From Vreelandella songnenensis (GTDB lineage: Bacteria; Pseudomonadota; Gammaproteobacteria; Pseudomonadales; Halomonadaceae): a stretch of 64,000 nt of DNA. A model generated the notes under the pieces. It was not told the origin of the DNA. It worked only from the letters and a program-made list of their open reading frames with translations, and ran no database searches. Position numbers and translations under genes: made by a program. The stretch spans positions 62,001 to 126,000 of the forward strand of contig NZ_PVTK01000003.1 in the NCBI RefSeq assembly GCF_003002925.1. The letters are read 5' to 3'. Positions 8,724 through 24,545 of this stretch are shown one piece after another; positions within the stretch are counted from its first letter, which is position 1; each line of letters starts with the position of its first letter.

Positions 8724-10418
8724 ATGGCCGCATGGATGAATCGAGTAGCGCTGGTGGTTTTACTGCTGATGCCTTGCGCGGCCATGGCATCCATACTCAC
8801 CGCCATTGATGTGCACCGGGTAAGCGATAGCGAGGTCAGGCTGGAGCTTCAGTTCAGCGGGGGCGTAGCGGCGCTTCAGGGCTATCGCCTTGAGGACCCG
8901 CCGCAATTGATGCTGGATCTTGCCGATACGCAAAACGGCCTGGGCCAGCGCCATATCGGGGTGGGCCAGGCGGGCGTTGGGCGTATCAGCGTAGTGGAAG
9001 ACGCCAGCCGTACCCGATTGGTCGTGGGGCTGGCCAGGCCGCTGGACTACACCGTGCAAACGGCTGATGACAAGCTTCAGATTACCCTGCGCGAGCCCTC
9101 TTCAGCGCTGACTCAACGCCTGCAGGGTGAAAGGCCGCGCCCTGCCGCAGGGGCTGGCGAGCCGACGCGCTTCAGCGGTGAAAAGCTGAGCCTGAACGTG
9201 CAGGACATGGACATACGCGCCGTGCTGGCACGGCTTGCCGAGTTCACCGACATGAACCTGATCGTAAGCGACAGTGTAACCGGGCGTATCACTCTGAACC
9301 TGAACGAGGTGGCCTGGGATCAAGCACTTGCGCTGATTCTACACACCCAGGGGCTTGCCAGCCGTGAGCATGACAACGTCATTCTGGTGTCGCCGGCAGG
9401 GGAGCTTGCCGAGCTTGAGCGCCAGGAGATGGATAGTTTGAGTCAGCAGGAGGCGCTTGCCCCGCTGGTGGATGAGCTGATCGAGATAAGATACGCCCGC
9501 GCCGAGGAGCTTGCGCCCCTGGTGCGCGGCGCTGACGGCTTCGGGTTATTGACCGAGCGCGGGCGGATCAGCGTGGACCCCCGAACCAATGCCCTGCTGA
9601 TTCAGGATACCCCCGAACAGGTGCAGAGCATCATGGGTACGCTTGCGCGACTCGACGTGCCGGTGCGTCAGGTGCAGATCGAGGCGCGCATCGTGATTGC
9701 CCGGGACACCGCCTCCCGGGAGCTTGGGGTTAACTGGGGCGCCTCCAGCACGCGCGGCTTTCAGGCAGCGGAGAACGGCAATTTTGGTCCGCGCAACATC
9801 AACCCGGGCGGCCTGAACCGGGCGCGCGGCGGGCTGGCCGTTGACCTTGGCGCACCTTCCGGGCCTGGCACCGGCTTCAGCTTTGGCTATTTATCCGGCG
9901 ATATTCTGCTCGACCTGGAGCTCAGAGCGCTGGAGAGCGAAGGCAAGAGCCAGACCATTTCGCAGCCGCGGGTCATTACTGCCAACCAGCGCACGGCGAT
10001 CATTCGCCAGGGCGAAGAGCGGGCGTTTCAAAGCGTGGATGTGCAGGGTAATCCGGATACCCAGTTCAAGGAGGCGGAGCTTTCGCTTGAAGTCACGCCG
10101 CAGATTACGCCGGATAATCGTATTATCATGGACCTGGTCATCAAGAATGACAGCTTTCGGGAGTCCGGATTTGGCGGCGAGCCGCCTATCGATACCAACC
10201 AGATCGAGACTCAGGTGCTGGTGGATAATGGCCAGACGGTGGTGCTGGGCGGTATCTTGACCACCGAGCAACTCAGTCAAATGGCCAAAACACCGCTTCT
10301 GGGTGATATTCCTTGGCTTGGGCGGCTGTTTCGGTATACCGAAGAGAGCAATGAGAAGGTAGAGTTGTTAGTCTTTATTACTCCACGACTACTTGACGAC
10401 GGCTTGGCGGTTCGCTGA
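8724..10418 (+). CDS. pilQ: Type IV pilus secretin PilQ
   Basis: Outer-membrane secretin of 564 residues with a signal peptide (residues 1-24), one AMIN domain (about 25-115), a secretin/TonB short N-terminal domain (about 145-215, [19 protein letters not shown]), an N1/NolW domain (about 240-310) and the secretin channel (about 330-560, ending [12 protein letters not shown]). It is shorter than Pseudomonas PilQ, consistent with a single AMIN domain where Pseudomonas has two. A GAGGAG Shine-Dalgarno precedes the ATG. The stop overlaps the aroK start (TGATG), which ties pilus and shikimate genes in one transcript. Confidence 0.94.
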   Translation: MAAWMNRVALVVLLLMPCAAMASILTAIDVHRVSDSEVRLELQFSGGVAALQGYRLEDPPQLMLDLADTQNGLGQRHIGVGQAGVGRISVVEDASRTRLVVGLARPLDYTVQTADDKLQITLREPSSALTQRLQGERPRPAAGAGEPTRFSGEKLSLNVQDMDIRAVLARLAEFTDMNLIVSDSVTGRITLNLNEVAWDQALALILHTQGLASREHDNVILVSPAGELAELERQEMDSLSQQEALAPLVDELIEIRYARAEELAPLVRGADGFGLLTERGRISVDPRTNALLIQDTPEQVQSIMGTLARLDVPVRQVQIEARIVIARDTASRELGVNWGASSTRGFQAAENGNFGPRNINPGGLNRARGGLAVDLGAPSGPGTGFSFGYLSGDILLDLELRALESEGKSQTISQPRVITANQRTAIIRQGEERAFQSVDVQGNPDTQFKEAELSLEVTPQITPDNRIIMDLVIKNDSFRESGFGGEPPIDTNQIETQVLVDNGQTVVLGGILTTEQLSQMAKTPLLGDIPWLGRLFRYTEESNEKVELLVFITPRLLDDGLAVR

Positions 10419-10984
10419 TGCAGGATTTACCCAACCTTTTTCTGATCGGCCCCATGGGGGCTGGTAAAAGCACGATAGGCCGCCTGCTGGCAGGTGAGCT
10501 TGCGCGCACGTTTTATGACAGCGACCACGCCATTCAGGACCGCTGTGGTGCGGACATTCCCTGGATATTCGATGTAGAGGGCGAGGGCGGCTTTCGTCAG
10601 CGCGAAATTCAGATGATCGACGAGCTTACCCGTCTTTCAAGCGTAGTGGTGGCTACCGGCGGCGGGGCGGTGCTGCGTGAAGAGAACCGCCGCGCGCTGC
10701 GCGAGCGCGGCACGGTCGTCTATCTGATGACCACGGTGGACCAGCAGCTCAAGCGCACCGCGAAGGATAGAAACCGGCCGCTTCTGCAGTGTGCCAACCG
10801 TGAGCAGGTGCTGATCGACATGTTTGCCGCCCGCGACCCGCTCTACCGCGCCACATCCGATATTACCGTACGCACCGACCGTCGCAGCCCGCGCGCAGTG
10901 GTCAATGAAATCCTGCGCCGGGTACACCGGATGCTCGACCCGCTGGAAAGCGTCGATGCGCTCAACTCAAAGGTTTCTCCATGA
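10418..10984 (+). CDS. aroK: Shikimate kinase
   Basis: The 188-residue enzyme phosphorylates shikimate at the 3-hydroxyl in chorismate synthesis. The P-loop GPMGAGKST is at residues 11-19, the shikimate-binding aspartate region is [11 protein letters not shown], and the GGG triplet of ATGGGAV and the lid arginine region [12 protein letters not shown] are in place. Its start overlaps the pilQ stop and its stop overlaps aroB, the standard pilQ-aroK-aroB arrangement of gammaproteobacteria. Confidence 0.96.
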   Translation: MQDLPNLFLIGPMGAGKSTIGRLLAGELARTFYDSDHAIQDRCGADIPWIFDVEGEGGFRQREIQMIDELTRLSSVVVATGGGAVLREENRRALRERGTVVYLMTTVDQQLKRTAKDRNRPLLQCANREQVLIDMFAARDPLYRATSDITVRTDRRSPRAVVNEILRRVHRMLDPLESVDALNSKVSP

Positions 10985-12087
10985 CTCGACCCGCCACGGC
11001 CCAGCGTACGCTTGATGTAGCCCTGGGCGACCGCAGCTACCCGATCCATATTGGCGCCGGACTCTTGAGCGACCCGCAGGCGCTCGTGCCCTACCTGGCG
11101 GGCAAGCAGGTAATGGTAGTCACCAATGAAACCATCGCCCCGCTCTATCTGGAAACGCTCTGCGCTACCCTGCCTGATGAGTTCGACGTACGCACCGTTA
11201 TTCTGCCGGACGGCGAGCAGTACAAGAGTATCGAGCAGGTCGGGCGCATCTGGGATGCCCTGCTGGAGGCAGGCTTCAACCGGCGCTGTACGCTGGTAGC
11301 GTTAGGTGGGGGTGTCATCGGCGATATGGTTGGCTACGCGGCCGCCTCCTATCAGCGGGGTGTGGCCTTTATTCAAGTGCCTACGACGCTGCTTTCTCAG
11401 GTGGACTCGTCTGTCGGCGGCAAGACCGGCGTCAACCACCCGCTCGGCAAGAACATGATTGGCGCATTCTGGCAGCCCCGGGCGGTGCTGATCGATATCG
11501 CAACGCTTGCCACCTTGCCGGGCCGCGAGCTTTCGGCAGGCCTTGCCGAGGTCATCAAGTATGGGCTGATACGCGACGAGGCGTTTCTGAGCTGGCTTGA
11601 GGAGAACATGGCGGCACTGCGCCAGATAAGCCCTGAGGCCGTGATCGAAGCCATCGCCAGCAGTTGCCAGATCAAGGCCGATATCGTCGCTGACGATGAA
11701 ACCGAGCAGGGCGTTCGCGCGCTGTTGAACCTGGGGCATACCTTTGGTCACGCCATCGAGGCGCACCAGGGTTACGGCAACTGGCTGCATGGTGAAGCAG
11801 TGGGCGCCGGGATGGCCATGGCGGCTACGCTCTCCGAGCGATTGGGCTTTATCAGTACCGCCGACCTGAAGCGCGCTCAGGCGGTGATCGAAAGTGCCGG
11901 GCTGCCGCTGGCGGCCCCGGCGGGCATGGGCAGTAACGACTTTCTCGTCCGTATGCGCCTGGACAAGAAAAATGTGGATGCCAGGCTGCGCCTGGTGCTG
12001 CTCGATGCCATCGGCGATGCCTGCATTGATGACACTACCTCTGAAGCGTTGCTGTGCGAGCTTATCGACGGCTACCCGCGCGCGTAA
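10981..12087 (+). CDS. aroB: 3-dehydroquinate synthase
   Basis: The 368-residue NAD- and metal-dependent enzyme converts DAHP to 3-dehydroquinate. Signature stretches are DGEQYKS (residues 77-83), [19 protein letters not shown], the substrate region [18 protein letters not shown], and the metal ligands in GLAEVIKYG (Glu), [11 protein letters not shown] (His) and [11 protein letters not shown] (His). ATGA overlap with aroK. An intrinsic terminator follows 28 bp after the stop. The damX gene often found downstream of aroB is absent. Confidence 0.96.
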   Translation: MTRPATAQRTLDVALGDRSYPIHIGAGLLSDPQALVPYLAGKQVMVVTNETIAPLYLETLCATLPDEFDVRTVILPDGEQYKSIEQVGRIWDALLEAGFNRRCTLVALGGGVIGDMVGYAAASYQRGVAFIQVPTTLLSQVDSSVGGKTGVNHPLGKNMIGAFWQPRAVLIDIATLATLPGRELSAGLAEVIKYGLIRDEAFLSWLEENMAALRQISPEAVIEAIASSCQIKADIVADDETEQGVRALLNLGHTFGHAIEAHQGYGNWLHGEAVGAGMAMAATLSERLGFISTADLKRAQAVIESAGLPLAAPAGMGSNDFLVRMRLDKKNVDARLRLVLLDAIGDACIDDTTSEALLCELIDGYPRA

Positions 12088-12115
12088 CCCGTCTGTAAAG
12101 CAGCACTGTTTTTAT

Positions 12116-12139
12116 AAAACCCGCCGATTGGCGGGTTTT
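12116..12139 (+). terminator. Intrinsic terminator of the pil-aro operon
   Basis: A 10-bp perfect stem AAAACCCGCC / GGCGGGTTTT with GATT loop lies 28 bp after aroB and is followed by a T-run a few bases on. Confidence 0.85.
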
Positions 12140-12539
12140 CGCGTTTTTAGAACAGTGTTAGATAATTGGTCATAATGTAATCAGCATGAGTTATGCGTTA
12201 TCGGCATGGGGGTAAAGTGTGTTGTTAGACTAAAGTTCAATGGGTTTGGTTTTTCGTTGAAATAGCGTTTTATCAATATGCAAGTCCTTGAACTGTATGT
12301 CTTTTTTGTCATGTGCTGTGTTGCAAATGCTGGATTTGAAAAGGGTTTCTTGCATTGGCGGGTGTCGGGTGATTGCGCGACAGGTAGGCGAATCGCTATG
12401 CTGAGCGACCATTTTCATGCGGCAGCGGACCGGGCGAGCGCCCTATTCCAGGCGGGTTAAAAAGGCTTTAAAAAAAGAAAAACCTGCTATTAAACCATAA
12501 GAACGCTGCTAATAAAACACCTTGACTAGAGGCACGCCC
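12140..12539 (+). other. Non-coding gap aroB-gltB
   Basis: About 400 bp without a convincing gene. The short frames here have no Shine-Dalgarno and a composition unlike the neighbours. The stretch is AT-richer than its surroundings and probably carries the gltB promoter and leader. No riboswitch fold is recognised. Confidence 0.5.
12373..12402 (+). promoter_or_regulatory. Candidate sigma-70 promoter for gltBD
   Basis: TTGCGC at 12373-12378 and TATGCT at 12397-12402 are separated by 18 bp, about 140 bp upstream of the gltB ATG. It is the best match in this gap by eye. Confidence 0.35.
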
Positions 12540-15500
12540 ATGAATAGAGGTCTTCACCAGCCTGGCGAGTTTCGCGATAACTGCGGCTTTGGCCTTATCG
12601 CCCATATGGAAGGGCAGGCCAGTCACGATCTGCTGAAAACGGCGATTGAATCGCTGACCTGCATGACCCACCGCGGCGGTATCGCCGCCGACGGCAAAAC
12701 CGGTGATGGCTGCGGGCTGCTGCTCAAGATGCCCACCCAGTTCATGCGCGAAGCTGCCCAGGAAGCACTGGGCGCCGCGCTTGGCGAGCAGTTCGCGGTG
12801 GGCGTTGTGTTCCTGCCCAACGACGATGCTCGGGCCGTTGAGGCGCGTGACACCGTCGAGCGCGAGCTGAGTGCCCGCGGCCTTCACGTGGCGGGCTGGC
12901 GCGTCGTGCCCACCGACTCAAGCGTTTGCGGCCCCATGGCGCTTGATTGTCTGCCCCGTATCGAGCAGGTGTTTGTCGAGCCCGGTAACAGCGAACAGTT
13001 CACCGTGGATCTCTTCATGGCTCGCCGCTATGCCGAGCAGGCGCTGAAGCGCGAAGAAGACTTTTACGTGGCCTCGCTCTCCTCGGAAGTCGTCTCCTAT
13101 AAAGGCCTGGTGATGCCGGAAGACCTTCCGGCCTTCTACAAGGACCTGAACGACCCGCGCCTGGAAACCGCGATCTGCGTATTCCACCAGCGCTTCTCGA
13201 CCAATACCGCGCCGCGCTGGCCGCTGGCCCAGCCGTTCCGCCTGCTGGCGCATAACGGCGAGATCAACACCATCGAGGCCAACCGCGGTTGGGCCAACTC
13301 GCGCAAGGCCAACTTCGTCAACGAGCGTCTGCCGGATATCGACAAGCTCGATGAAATCGTCAATACCACAGGCTCCGACTCCTCGAGCATGGATAACATG
13401 CTCGAAGTGCTGTTGACCGGCGGTATGGAGCTGCACCGCGCCGTGCGTATGATGGTGCCGCCGGCCTGGCAGAACGTCGAAACCATGGACGCCGAGCTTC
13501 GCGCCTTCTACGAATACAACTCCATGCACATGGAGCCCTGGGACGGCCCCGCCGGCGTGGTCATGACCGACGGCCGCCAGGCTGTGTGCATGCTCGACCG
13601 CAACGGCCTGCGCCCGGCGCGCTGGGTGATCACCAAGAACGGCTATATTACGCTTGCCTCGGAAGTGGGCACCTACGGCTACAAGCCCGAAGACGTGGTG
13701 GCCAAGGGGCGCGTTGGACCGGGGCAAATGCTCGCCGTCGACACCCAGACCGGTGAAGTGCTGCATACCCAGGATATTGATGACCGCTTGAAGTCCGCCT
13801 ACCCCTACAAGCGCTGGCTCAAGCAGGAAGCCAACTATCTCGAGTCGGCGCTCACCGAGCTTGCGCGCTTCCAGTCCATGGATACCGACGCGCTCAACGT
13901 GCAGCAGAAGATGTTCCAGGTGACATTCGAAGAGCGTGACCAGGTACTGCGTCCGCTCGCGGAAAGCGGTCAGGAAGCCGTGGGTTCCATGGGCGATGAC
14001 ACGCCGATGGCGGTGCTTTCTAGCCGTCCGCGTCTGCTGACCGATTTCTTCCGCCAGAAGTTTGCCCAGGTCACCAACCCGCCCATCGATCCGCTGCGCG
14101 AAGCGATCGTGATGTCGCTGGAAACCTGCTGCGGGGCGGAGCTCAACGTATTCAAGGCAACGCCGGAGCACGCGCATCGCCTGATTCTGACCACGCCCGT
14201 GCTTTCGCCGCGCAAGTTTACCGCGCTGGTCAGCCAGGACGATCCGGCCTTTGCCAGCCATACGCTGGTAATGGGTTACGACCCGGAGCAGCAGAGCCTC
14301 AAGCAGGCGCTGACGGCGCTTTGCCAGGAAGCCGAAGCCCAGGTCAAGGCGGGCAAGGTGCTGCTGGTACTGACCGATGCCGACCTGCCCAGAGGGCAGA
14401 TTCCCCTTCAGGCGGCGCTGGCCGTGGGCGCGGTACACACCCACCTGGGCCGTCTGACGCTGCGCCCGAACGCCAACATCATCGTGGAAACCGGCTACGC
14501 CCGCGACGCCCACCAGATGGCGGTGCTGTTCGGCGTGGGTGCCACCGCCGTCTACCCGTGGCTTGCCTATCAGGTCATGGCGGACATGCATCGCGTGGGC
14601 GAGCTGACCGGCAATCCGGCGGATGGTCGCGAAAACTACCGCAAGGGGCTGCAGAAGGGGCTGTTCAAGATTCTCTCCAAGATGGGCATCTCCACGCTCG
14701 CCTCCTACCGCGGCTCGATGCTGTTCGAGGCGGTGGGGCTTTCTGATGACGTCATGGACACCTGTTTTGCGGGTATGGCCTCGCGCATTCAGGGGGCAGG
14801 CTTTGCCGAGCTGCAGATGCAGCAAGAGCTGCTGGCACGAGACGCCTGGATTCCCCGCAAGGGCATTTCTCAGGGGGGAATGTTCAAGTACGTGCACGGC
14901 CATGAATACCATGCCTACAACCCTGATGTGGTAAAGACGCTGCAGGCCGCCGTTCAGGAAGGCAGCTACGCCAAGTGGAAAAAATTCGCGCAATTGGTGA
15001 ACGAGCGTCCCGTGGCGACCATCCGCGATCTGCTCACGCTCAAGGCGGCTGAAACGCCGGTGCCGTTGGAAGACGTCGAGCCAATCGATGCGCTGCTGCC
15101 ACGCTTTGACAGCGCGGGCATGTCGCTGGGCGCGCTGTCCCCAGAGGCGCATGAAGCGCTGGCCCAGGCCATGAACGAGGCCGGTGGCCGCTCCAACTCC
15201 GGTGAAGGCGGTGAAGACCCGGCCCGTTACGGCACCATTCGCAGCTCCAAGATCAAGCAGATCGCTTCCGGCCGTTTCGGGGTTACGCCCGCCTATCTGG
15301 TCAACGCCGAAGTGCTGCAGATCAAGGTGGCCCAGGGCGCCAAGCCCGGCGAGGGTGGCCAGCTGCCCGGCGGCAAGGTCAACGCACTGATCGCTCGTCT
15401 GCGCCACGCGGTGCCTGGCGTCACGCTGATTTCACCGCCGCCGCACCATGATATCTACTCCATCGAAGACTTGGCGCAGCTGATCTTCGATCTAAAGCAG

Positions 15501-16982
15501 GTCAATCCGGAAGCCCAGGTGTCGGTCAAGCTGGTGTCCGAGCCGGGCATCGGCACCATCGCCACCGGCGTTGCCAAGGCCTATGCCGACCTGATCACTG
15601 TCTCCGGTTACGACGGCGGCACGGCGGCAAGCCCGTTGACCTCCATCAAGCATGCGGGGTCGCCCTGGGAGCTGGGGCTTCCCGAGGTGCATCAGGCGCT
15701 GCGTATCAACGGTCTGCGCGACAAGATTCGCCTGCAGACCGACGGCGGCCTGAAAACCGGGTTGGACGTCGTCAAGGCGGCGATTCTGGGGGCGGAAAGC
15801 TTTGGCTTCGGCACCGCGCCGATGGTCGCGCTGGGCTGCAAGTTCCTGCGTATCTGTCACCTGAACAACTGCGCTACCGGCGTGGCCACGCAAGATGACT
15901 TCCTGCGCGGCGAACACTTCCGTGGCACCGTGGACATGGTCAAGAACTACTTCCGCTTTATCGCCGAAGAAGTGCGTGAATTGATGGCCCTGCTGGGCGT
16001 GCGCCAGTTGACTGACCTGATCGGGCGCACCGACCTGCTGGAAGTGCTGGAAGGCAATACCGCAAGCCAGCGCAAGCTGGATCTGATGCCGCTGCTGGCC
16101 AACGACTTCGTGCCGGCGGATGCGCCGCAGTTCTGCACCGTGAGCCGCAACGTGCCTCACGACCCGGGCGCCAAGAACCAGGAAGTGCTTGCGGCATTGA
16201 AAGAGGCCATCGAGAGCCAGTCCGGCGGTGAGTTCAGCTTTACCATTACCAACTGCGACCGCAGCGTGGGCGCGCTGACCTCCGGCGCCATTGCCAAGCG
16301 CTACGGCGATGAGGGGCTTGAGAGCGCGCCGGTGACCGCACGCTTTACCGGCGTGGCCGGGCAGAGCTTTGGGGTGTGGAACGCTCGTGGCCTGAACCTG
16401 TATCTCGAAGGCGATGCCAACGACTACGTGGGCAAGGGCATGAACGGCGGCAGCATCGTGATCGTGCCGCCCAAGGTCAGCCAGTTTGAGAGCCACAAGA
16501 CGGCCATTATCGGCAACACCTGCCTTTACGGCGCAACGGGCGGCACGCTGTTTGCCGCGGGTACTGCCGGCGAGCGGTTCGGGGTGCGCAACTCCGGCGC
16601 CACGGCGGTCATTGAAGGTGCCGGCGATCACTGCTGCGAGTACATGACCGGCGGCCTTGTATGTGTACTTGGCGAAACCGGCGTCAACTTCGGCGCGGGC
16701 ATGACGGGTGGGTTTGCCTACGTGCTGGATGAAGATCGTACCTTCGTGGACAAGTACAACCACGAGCTGGTCGAGATTCATCGTATCAGTACCGAAGCCA
16801 TGGAGGCGTATCGTCGCCACCTTCGCGAGCTGATTACCACCTATGTGGAAGAAACAGGCTCCAGCCGTGGCGCGGCCATTCTGGAAGATTTCGGCGACTA
16901 CCTGCGCCACTTCTGGCTGGTGAAGCCAAAAGCGGCAAGCCTTGGCAGTCTGCTGGATCAATCTCGGCGTCAGCCGCAATAA
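12540..16982 (+). CDS. gltB: Glutamate synthase (NADPH) large subunit
   Basis: The 1480-residue large subunit transfers the amide nitrogen of glutamine to 2-oxoglutarate. The N-terminal class II glutaminase begins at the [10 protein letters not shown] motif, whose Cys becomes the N-terminal nucleophile after removal of a short propeptide. Then follow the central domain, the FMN-binding synthase barrel ([27 protein letters not shown]), the 3Fe-4S cysteines in [13 protein letters not shown], and the C-terminal GXGXG beta-helix. ATG at 12540 is preferred to the in-frame TTG at 12522 because GAGG-like pairing (tagaggc) lies before the ATG. gltD follows after 34 bp. Confidence 0.97.
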   Translation: MNRGLHQPGEFRDNCGFGLIAHMEGQASHDLLKTAIESLTCMTHRGGIAADGKTGDGCGLLLKMPTQFMREAAQEALGAALGEQFAVGVVFLPNDDARAVEARDTVERELSARGLHVAGWRVVPTDSSVCGPMALDCLPRIEQVFVEPGNSEQFTVDLFMARRYAEQALKREEDFYVASLSSEVVSYKGLVMPEDLPAFYKDLNDPRLETAICVFHQRFSTNTAPRWPLAQPFRLLAHNGEINTIEANRGWANSRKANFVNERLPDIDKLDEIVNTTGSDSSSMDNMLEVLLTGGMELHRAVRMMVPPAWQNVETMDAELRAFYEYNSMHMEPWDGPAGVVMTDGRQAVCMLDRNGLRPARWVITKNGYITLASEVGTYGYKPEDVVAKGRVGPGQMLAVDTQTGEVLHTQDIDDRLKSAYPYKRWLKQEANYLESALTELARFQSMDTDALNVQQKMFQVTFEERDQVLRPLAESGQEAVGSMGDDTPMAVLSSRPRLLTDFFRQKFAQVTNPPIDPLREAIVMSLETCCGAELNVFKATPEHAHRLILTTPVLSPRKFTALVSQDDPAFASHTLVMGYDPEQQSLKQALTALCQEAEAQVKAGKVLLVLTDADLPRGQIPLQAALAVGAVHTHLGRLTLRPNANIIVETGYARDAHQMAVLFGVGATAVYPWLAYQVMADMHRVGELTGNPADGRENYRKGLQKGLFKILSKMGISTLASYRGSMLFEAVGLSDDVMDTCFAGMASRIQGAGFAELQMQQELLARDAWIPRKGISQGGMFKYVHGHEYHAYNPDVVKTLQAAVQEGSYAKWKKFAQLVNERPVATIRDLLTLKAAETPVPLEDVEPIDALLPRFDSAGMSLGALSPEAHEALAQAMNEAGGRSNSGEGGEDPARYGTIRSSKIKQIASGRFGVTPAYLVNAEVLQIKVAQGAKPGEGGQLPGGKVNALIARLRHAVPGVTLISPPPHHDIYSIEDLAQLIFDLKQVNPEAQVSVKLVSEPGIGTIATGVAKAYADLITVSGYDGGTAASPLTSIKHAGSPWELGLPEVHQALRINGLRDKIRLQTDGGLKTGLDVVKAAILGAESFGFGTAPMVALGCKFLRICHLNNCATGVATQDDFLRGEHFRGTVDMVKNYFRFIAEEVRELMALLGVRQLTDLIGRTDLLEVLEGNTASQRKLDLMPLLANDFVPADAPQFCTVSRNVPHDPGAKNQEVLAALKEAIESQSGGEFSFTITNCDRSVGALTSGAIAKRYGDEGLESAPVTARFTGVAGQSFGVWNARGLNLYLEGDANDYVGKGMNGGSIVIVPPKVSQFESHKTAIIGNTCLYGATGGTLFAAGTAGERFGVRNSGATAVIEGAGDHCCEYMTGGLVCVLGETGVNFGAGMTGGFAYVLDEDRTFVDKYNHELVEIHRISTEAMEAYRRHLRELITTYVEETGSSRGAAILEDFGDYLRHFWLVKPKAASLGSLLDQSRRQPQ

Positions 16983-16992
16983 CCGCCCGTGA

Positions 16993-18435
<1,443 letters not shown>

Positions 18436-18441
18436 GCGGTT

Positions 18442-18468
18442 AACAGGCCGTGCCATCACGGCCTGGTT
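18442..18468 (+). terminator. Putative terminator after gltD
   Basis: The 9-bp stem CAGGCCGTG / CACGGCCTG with CCAT loop starts 7 bp after the gltD stop. The T-run is short (GGTTGC), so termination efficiency is uncertain. Confidence 0.5.
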
Positions 18469-18473
18469 GCATA

Positions 18474-18546
18474 CGTAGGAGCAGGCTTTAGCCAGCGACT
18501 TGCCTGGGGTGGCGCCTTCCTTCGCCCAATGAATTGGGCTCCTACG
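18474..18546. repeat. REP-like palindromic element
   Basis: Perfect 9-bp outer arms CGTAGGAGC (18474-18482) and GCTCCTACG (18538-18546) enclose 55 bp that contains a second inverted repeat CCCAAT-GA-ATTGGG (18525-18538). The outer arm resembles the GTAGGAGCGGGCTTG head of Pseudomonas REP elements. No second copy was noticed in the window by eye. Confidence 0.6.
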
Positions 18547-18656
18547 GGATGGCAGATCGATTAGGAAGGATGGCATGGCAGTTCAAATTGAGCCTTAAGG
18601 CGTAGTCTGCTATTCTGTCGTCCCATCCTGGTGTGGCTTTCTGTTACGCCTTTTGA

Positions 18657-22566
<3,910 letters not shown>

Positions 22567-22608
22567 AGGGCTGTTTTTGCCTCCGGTGTAAGAGATGTCT
22601 CAAAAAAT

Positions 22609-22626
22609 TGTAAGACATTTCTTACA
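22609..22626. promoter_or_regulatory. GacA-type upstream activating sequence
   Basis: A perfect palindromic TGTAAG-ACATTT-CTTACA matches the TGTAAG-N6-CTTACA box bound by the response regulator GacA upstream of rsmX/Y/Z in Pseudomonas. A further TGTAAG half-site is at 22587-22592. The box lies 43 bp after eno and about 180 bp upstream of the GGA-rich RNA candidate. A TATACT hexamer (22683-22688) without a recognisable -35 lies 57 bp downstream and is a possible GacA-dependent -10. Confidence 0.75.
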
Positions 22627-22721
22627 AATGCCGACGAGAATCGCTCGGTTTGGGGTAAGAAATAGTGAAATTTCTGGTTAGCTATACTTCAAGTTATTGA
22701 TTGATTGTTACTTTTTTTCAG

Positions 22722-22747
22722 AAAGCGAGCCTTGAAGGCTCGCTTTT
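22722..22747 (+). terminator. Intrinsic terminator (eno, or short leader RNA)
   Basis: The 8-bp stem AGCGAGCC / GGCTCGCT with TTGAA loop is followed by CTTTTTGC. It most likely ends eno transcription before the RNA gene. If transcription starts at the TATACT above, the same hairpin would end a roughly 55-nt RNA or act as an attenuator. Confidence 0.75.
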
Positions 22748-22794
22748 TGCGTTTTGTGCCGCTTGAGAAGACACCGGTATCTGCCACAATGCAC

Positions 22795-22968
22795 ACAGGA
22801 CAGGGGAGGCAGGGATGCTTTAGACAGGATGCAATGCAACGGGGTGTAGGCAGGTACGCCGGGTGCCACATTGATGTGAGCCTTGGTAAGGAAGTTGCCT
22901 GAGGAGTTTGACACAGGGAGTGGTCAGAGGAAGTGCTTGGAGCGGGCGGCCTACGGGCCGCCTTTTTT
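22795..22968 (+). ncRNA. CsrB/RsmZ-like CsrA-titrating small RNA (candidate)
   Basis: A protein-free segment with nine GGA motifs (at 22798, 22805, 22813, 22827, 22890, 22903, 22917, 22929 and 22939) ends in a strong terminator. Several motifs are predictable hairpin loops: GGTAA-GGAAG-TTGCC (22885-22899) and CAC-AGGGA-GTG (22912-22922) expose GGA as CsrA prefers. Possible promoter: TTGAGA (22763-22768), 16 bp, CACAAT (22785-22790). A perfect GacA box lies upstream. In Pseudomonas aeruginosa rsmZ lies beside fdxA, and fdxA is the second protein gene downstream here, with csrA 11.5 kb further on. The exact 5' end is unknown. Known family behaviour: such RNAs sequester CsrA/RsmA from mRNA. Confidence 0.72.
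22945..22968 (+). terminator. Intrinsic terminator of the GGA-rich RNA
   Basis: Perfect 7-bp GC stem GGCGGCC / GGCCGCC with a TACG tetraloop, followed by six T. It has no upstream coding gene other than eno, which already has its own terminator; this supports an independent RNA. Confidence 0.88.
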
Positions 22969-23101
22969 ATGCATGAAAAATGGTCGATTCGTGAAAAAGA
23001 TTATTAGGTTATAAGTAAAATACATTTTTATTCCACGCTGCTATTACTTACCATGGCGCGCAAGCGTTAGCAGGCTAGGTTTTACACCAGGCTGACGACA
23101 G
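22969..23101 (+). other. AT-rich promoter region before the symporter gene
   Basis: This stretch is clearly AT-richer than its surroundings (22975-23050, with TATAAG near 23012) and has no gene. It probably contains the promoter of the symporter gene. Confidence 0.4.
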
Positions 23102-23129
23102 CGGTACATCATTGATGTGCCGTTTTTTT
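23102..23129 (+). terminator. Leader terminator / possible attenuator ahead of the symporter
   Basis: The 9-bp stem CGGTACATC / GATGTGCCG (one G-U pair) with ATT loop is followed by seven T. It ends 21 bp before the tcyP ATG and just before its Shine-Dalgarno, a position typical of conditional termination in a leader. Confidence 0.6.
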
Positions 23130-23150
23130 AGTTTAGGGGAGACGGTAAAT

Positions 23151-24542
23151 ATGCTTGGGTTGGTTACGATCAACGTGTTGATCTTTGCGTTGGCCATCGC
23201 GCTGCTGGCGCGCTGGCAGCGAAGCGGCGCAAGCCTTTCGAAGGTGGTGCTGGTGGGCCTGGTGATCGGGGTTGGTCTGGGCGCGCTGCTACAGTGGCTG
23301 TTTGCGGATTCAGCGGTGCTTGAAGGCACCATCGACTGGGTCAATCTGGTCGGCGGTGGCTATGTCCAGCTGCTGAAGATGATCATCATGCCGCTGGTGC
23401 TGGTGACCATTCTCTCGGCGGTTACAAGGCTGCATGATGCCAGTGCGCTGGGCAAGATCAGCCTGGGGGTGCTGGCCATGCTGATGATCACAACCGCGAT
23501 CTCGGCCGTCATCGGTATCAGCATGACTCAGCTGTTCGGTCTTTCCGCCGAGGGGCTGGTGCAGGGGGCGCGCGAACTCGAGCGTGGGCAGGCCATTATC
23601 GAGCGCAGCGCACAGGTGGCGGACCTGAGCGTACCGCAACTGCTACTTTCATTCATTCCCGCCAATCCGTTTCAGGATCTGGCCGGCGCGCGCCCGACGT
23701 CCATCATCAGCGTCGTGATCTTTGCCACCTTCCTGGGCCTGGCGGCACTGGGCATCAGGCGGGAAAGCCCCGCGCTTGGCGACAAGCTGATTGAAGGCAT
23801 CGATCTGGTACAGAAGTGGATCATGCGCCTGGTCCGCATGGTAATTCGCCTGACGCCTTATGGTGTCATGGCGCTGATGACCAAGGTGGTTTCTACCTCC
23901 GATCTAGGCGATATTCTCGGCCTGCTTGGCTTCGTGGTGGCCTCCTACGTGGGCCTGACGCTGATTCTGGTCATGCACGCGCTGTTCTTGATGGGTGTTG
24001 GCGTCAACCCGCTACGCTATTTCCACAAGGTATGGCCGGTGCTTACCTTCGCCTTTACCTCACGCTCCAGTGCGGCCACGATTCCGCTGAATATCGAAGC
24101 CCAGGTAAGCCGCATTGGCGTGCCGCCTGCGATTGCCAACTTTGCCGCCTCCTTTGGCGCAACGATTGGTCAGAACGGCTGTGCGGGCCTGTATCCTGCG
24201 ATGCTGGCGATGATGATTGCTCCCACCGTGGGAATCGACCCGCTGTCGTTCGAGTTTCTGGCAACGCTGGTGCTGGTGGTGACGCTTGCCTCCTTCGGCA
24301 TTGCCGGTGTCGGCGGCGGGGCGACCTTTGCGGCCATCATCGTGCTTTCGACGCTCGACCTACCCATTGCCCTGGCGGGCCTTTTGATCTCCATCGAGCC
24401 GCTGATCGACATGGGCCGTACGGCGATCAATGTCAACGGCTCGATGACCGCGGGCACGGTGACCAGCCGGCTGCTTGGTCAGCACGACAGCGCGGTCTTC
24501 GATTCCAGCGACGACGAGCTGGGCGAGCCGAAAAGCGTCTAG
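23151..24542 (+). CDS. tcyP: L-cystine-type dicarboxylate/amino acid:cation symporter
   Basis: 463 residues, the same length as E. coli TcyP (YdjN), in the SLC1/DAACS fold with eight membrane helices and two re-entrant hairpins. Diagnostic runs are [35 protein letters not shown] (HP1 serine-rich motif), [16 protein letters not shown], and the HP2/TM8 region [10 protein letters not shown] and [10 protein letters not shown]. It should import cystine or related amino acids with a cation. The start at 23151 has AGGGGAGA 8 bp upstream; an in-frame ATG at 23112 lies inside the leader hairpin and has no Shine-Dalgarno. Substrate assignment is by family resemblance only. Confidence 0.85.
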   Translation: MLGLVTINVLIFALAIALLARWQRSGASLSKVVLVGLVIGVGLGALLQWLFADSAVLEGTIDWVNLVGGGYVQLLKMIIMPLVLVTILSAVTRLHDASALGKISLGVLAMLMITTAISAVIGISMTQLFGLSAEGLVQGARELERGQAIIERSAQVADLSVPQLLLSFIPANPFQDLAGARPTSIISVVIFATFLGLAALGIRRESPALGDKLIEGIDLVQKWIMRLVRMVIRLTPYGVMALMTKVVSTSDLGDILGLLGFVVASYVGLTLILVMHALFLMGVGVNPLRYFHKVWPVLTFAFTSRSSAATIPLNIEAQVSRIGVPPAIANFAASFGATIGQNGCAGLYPAMLAMMIAPTVGIDPLSFEFLATLVLVVTLASFGIAGVGGGATFAAIIVLSTLDLPIALAGLLISIEPLIDMGRTAINVNGSMTAGTVTSRLLGQHDSAVFDSSDDELGEPKSV

Positions 24543-24545
24543 TCA

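Noticed and set aside
22705-22914. Overlapping open frames of 60-68 codons on both strands in the RNA locus
   Set aside because: They have no Shine-Dalgarno or recognisable family, and they cross a terminator. The GGA pattern explains the region better.
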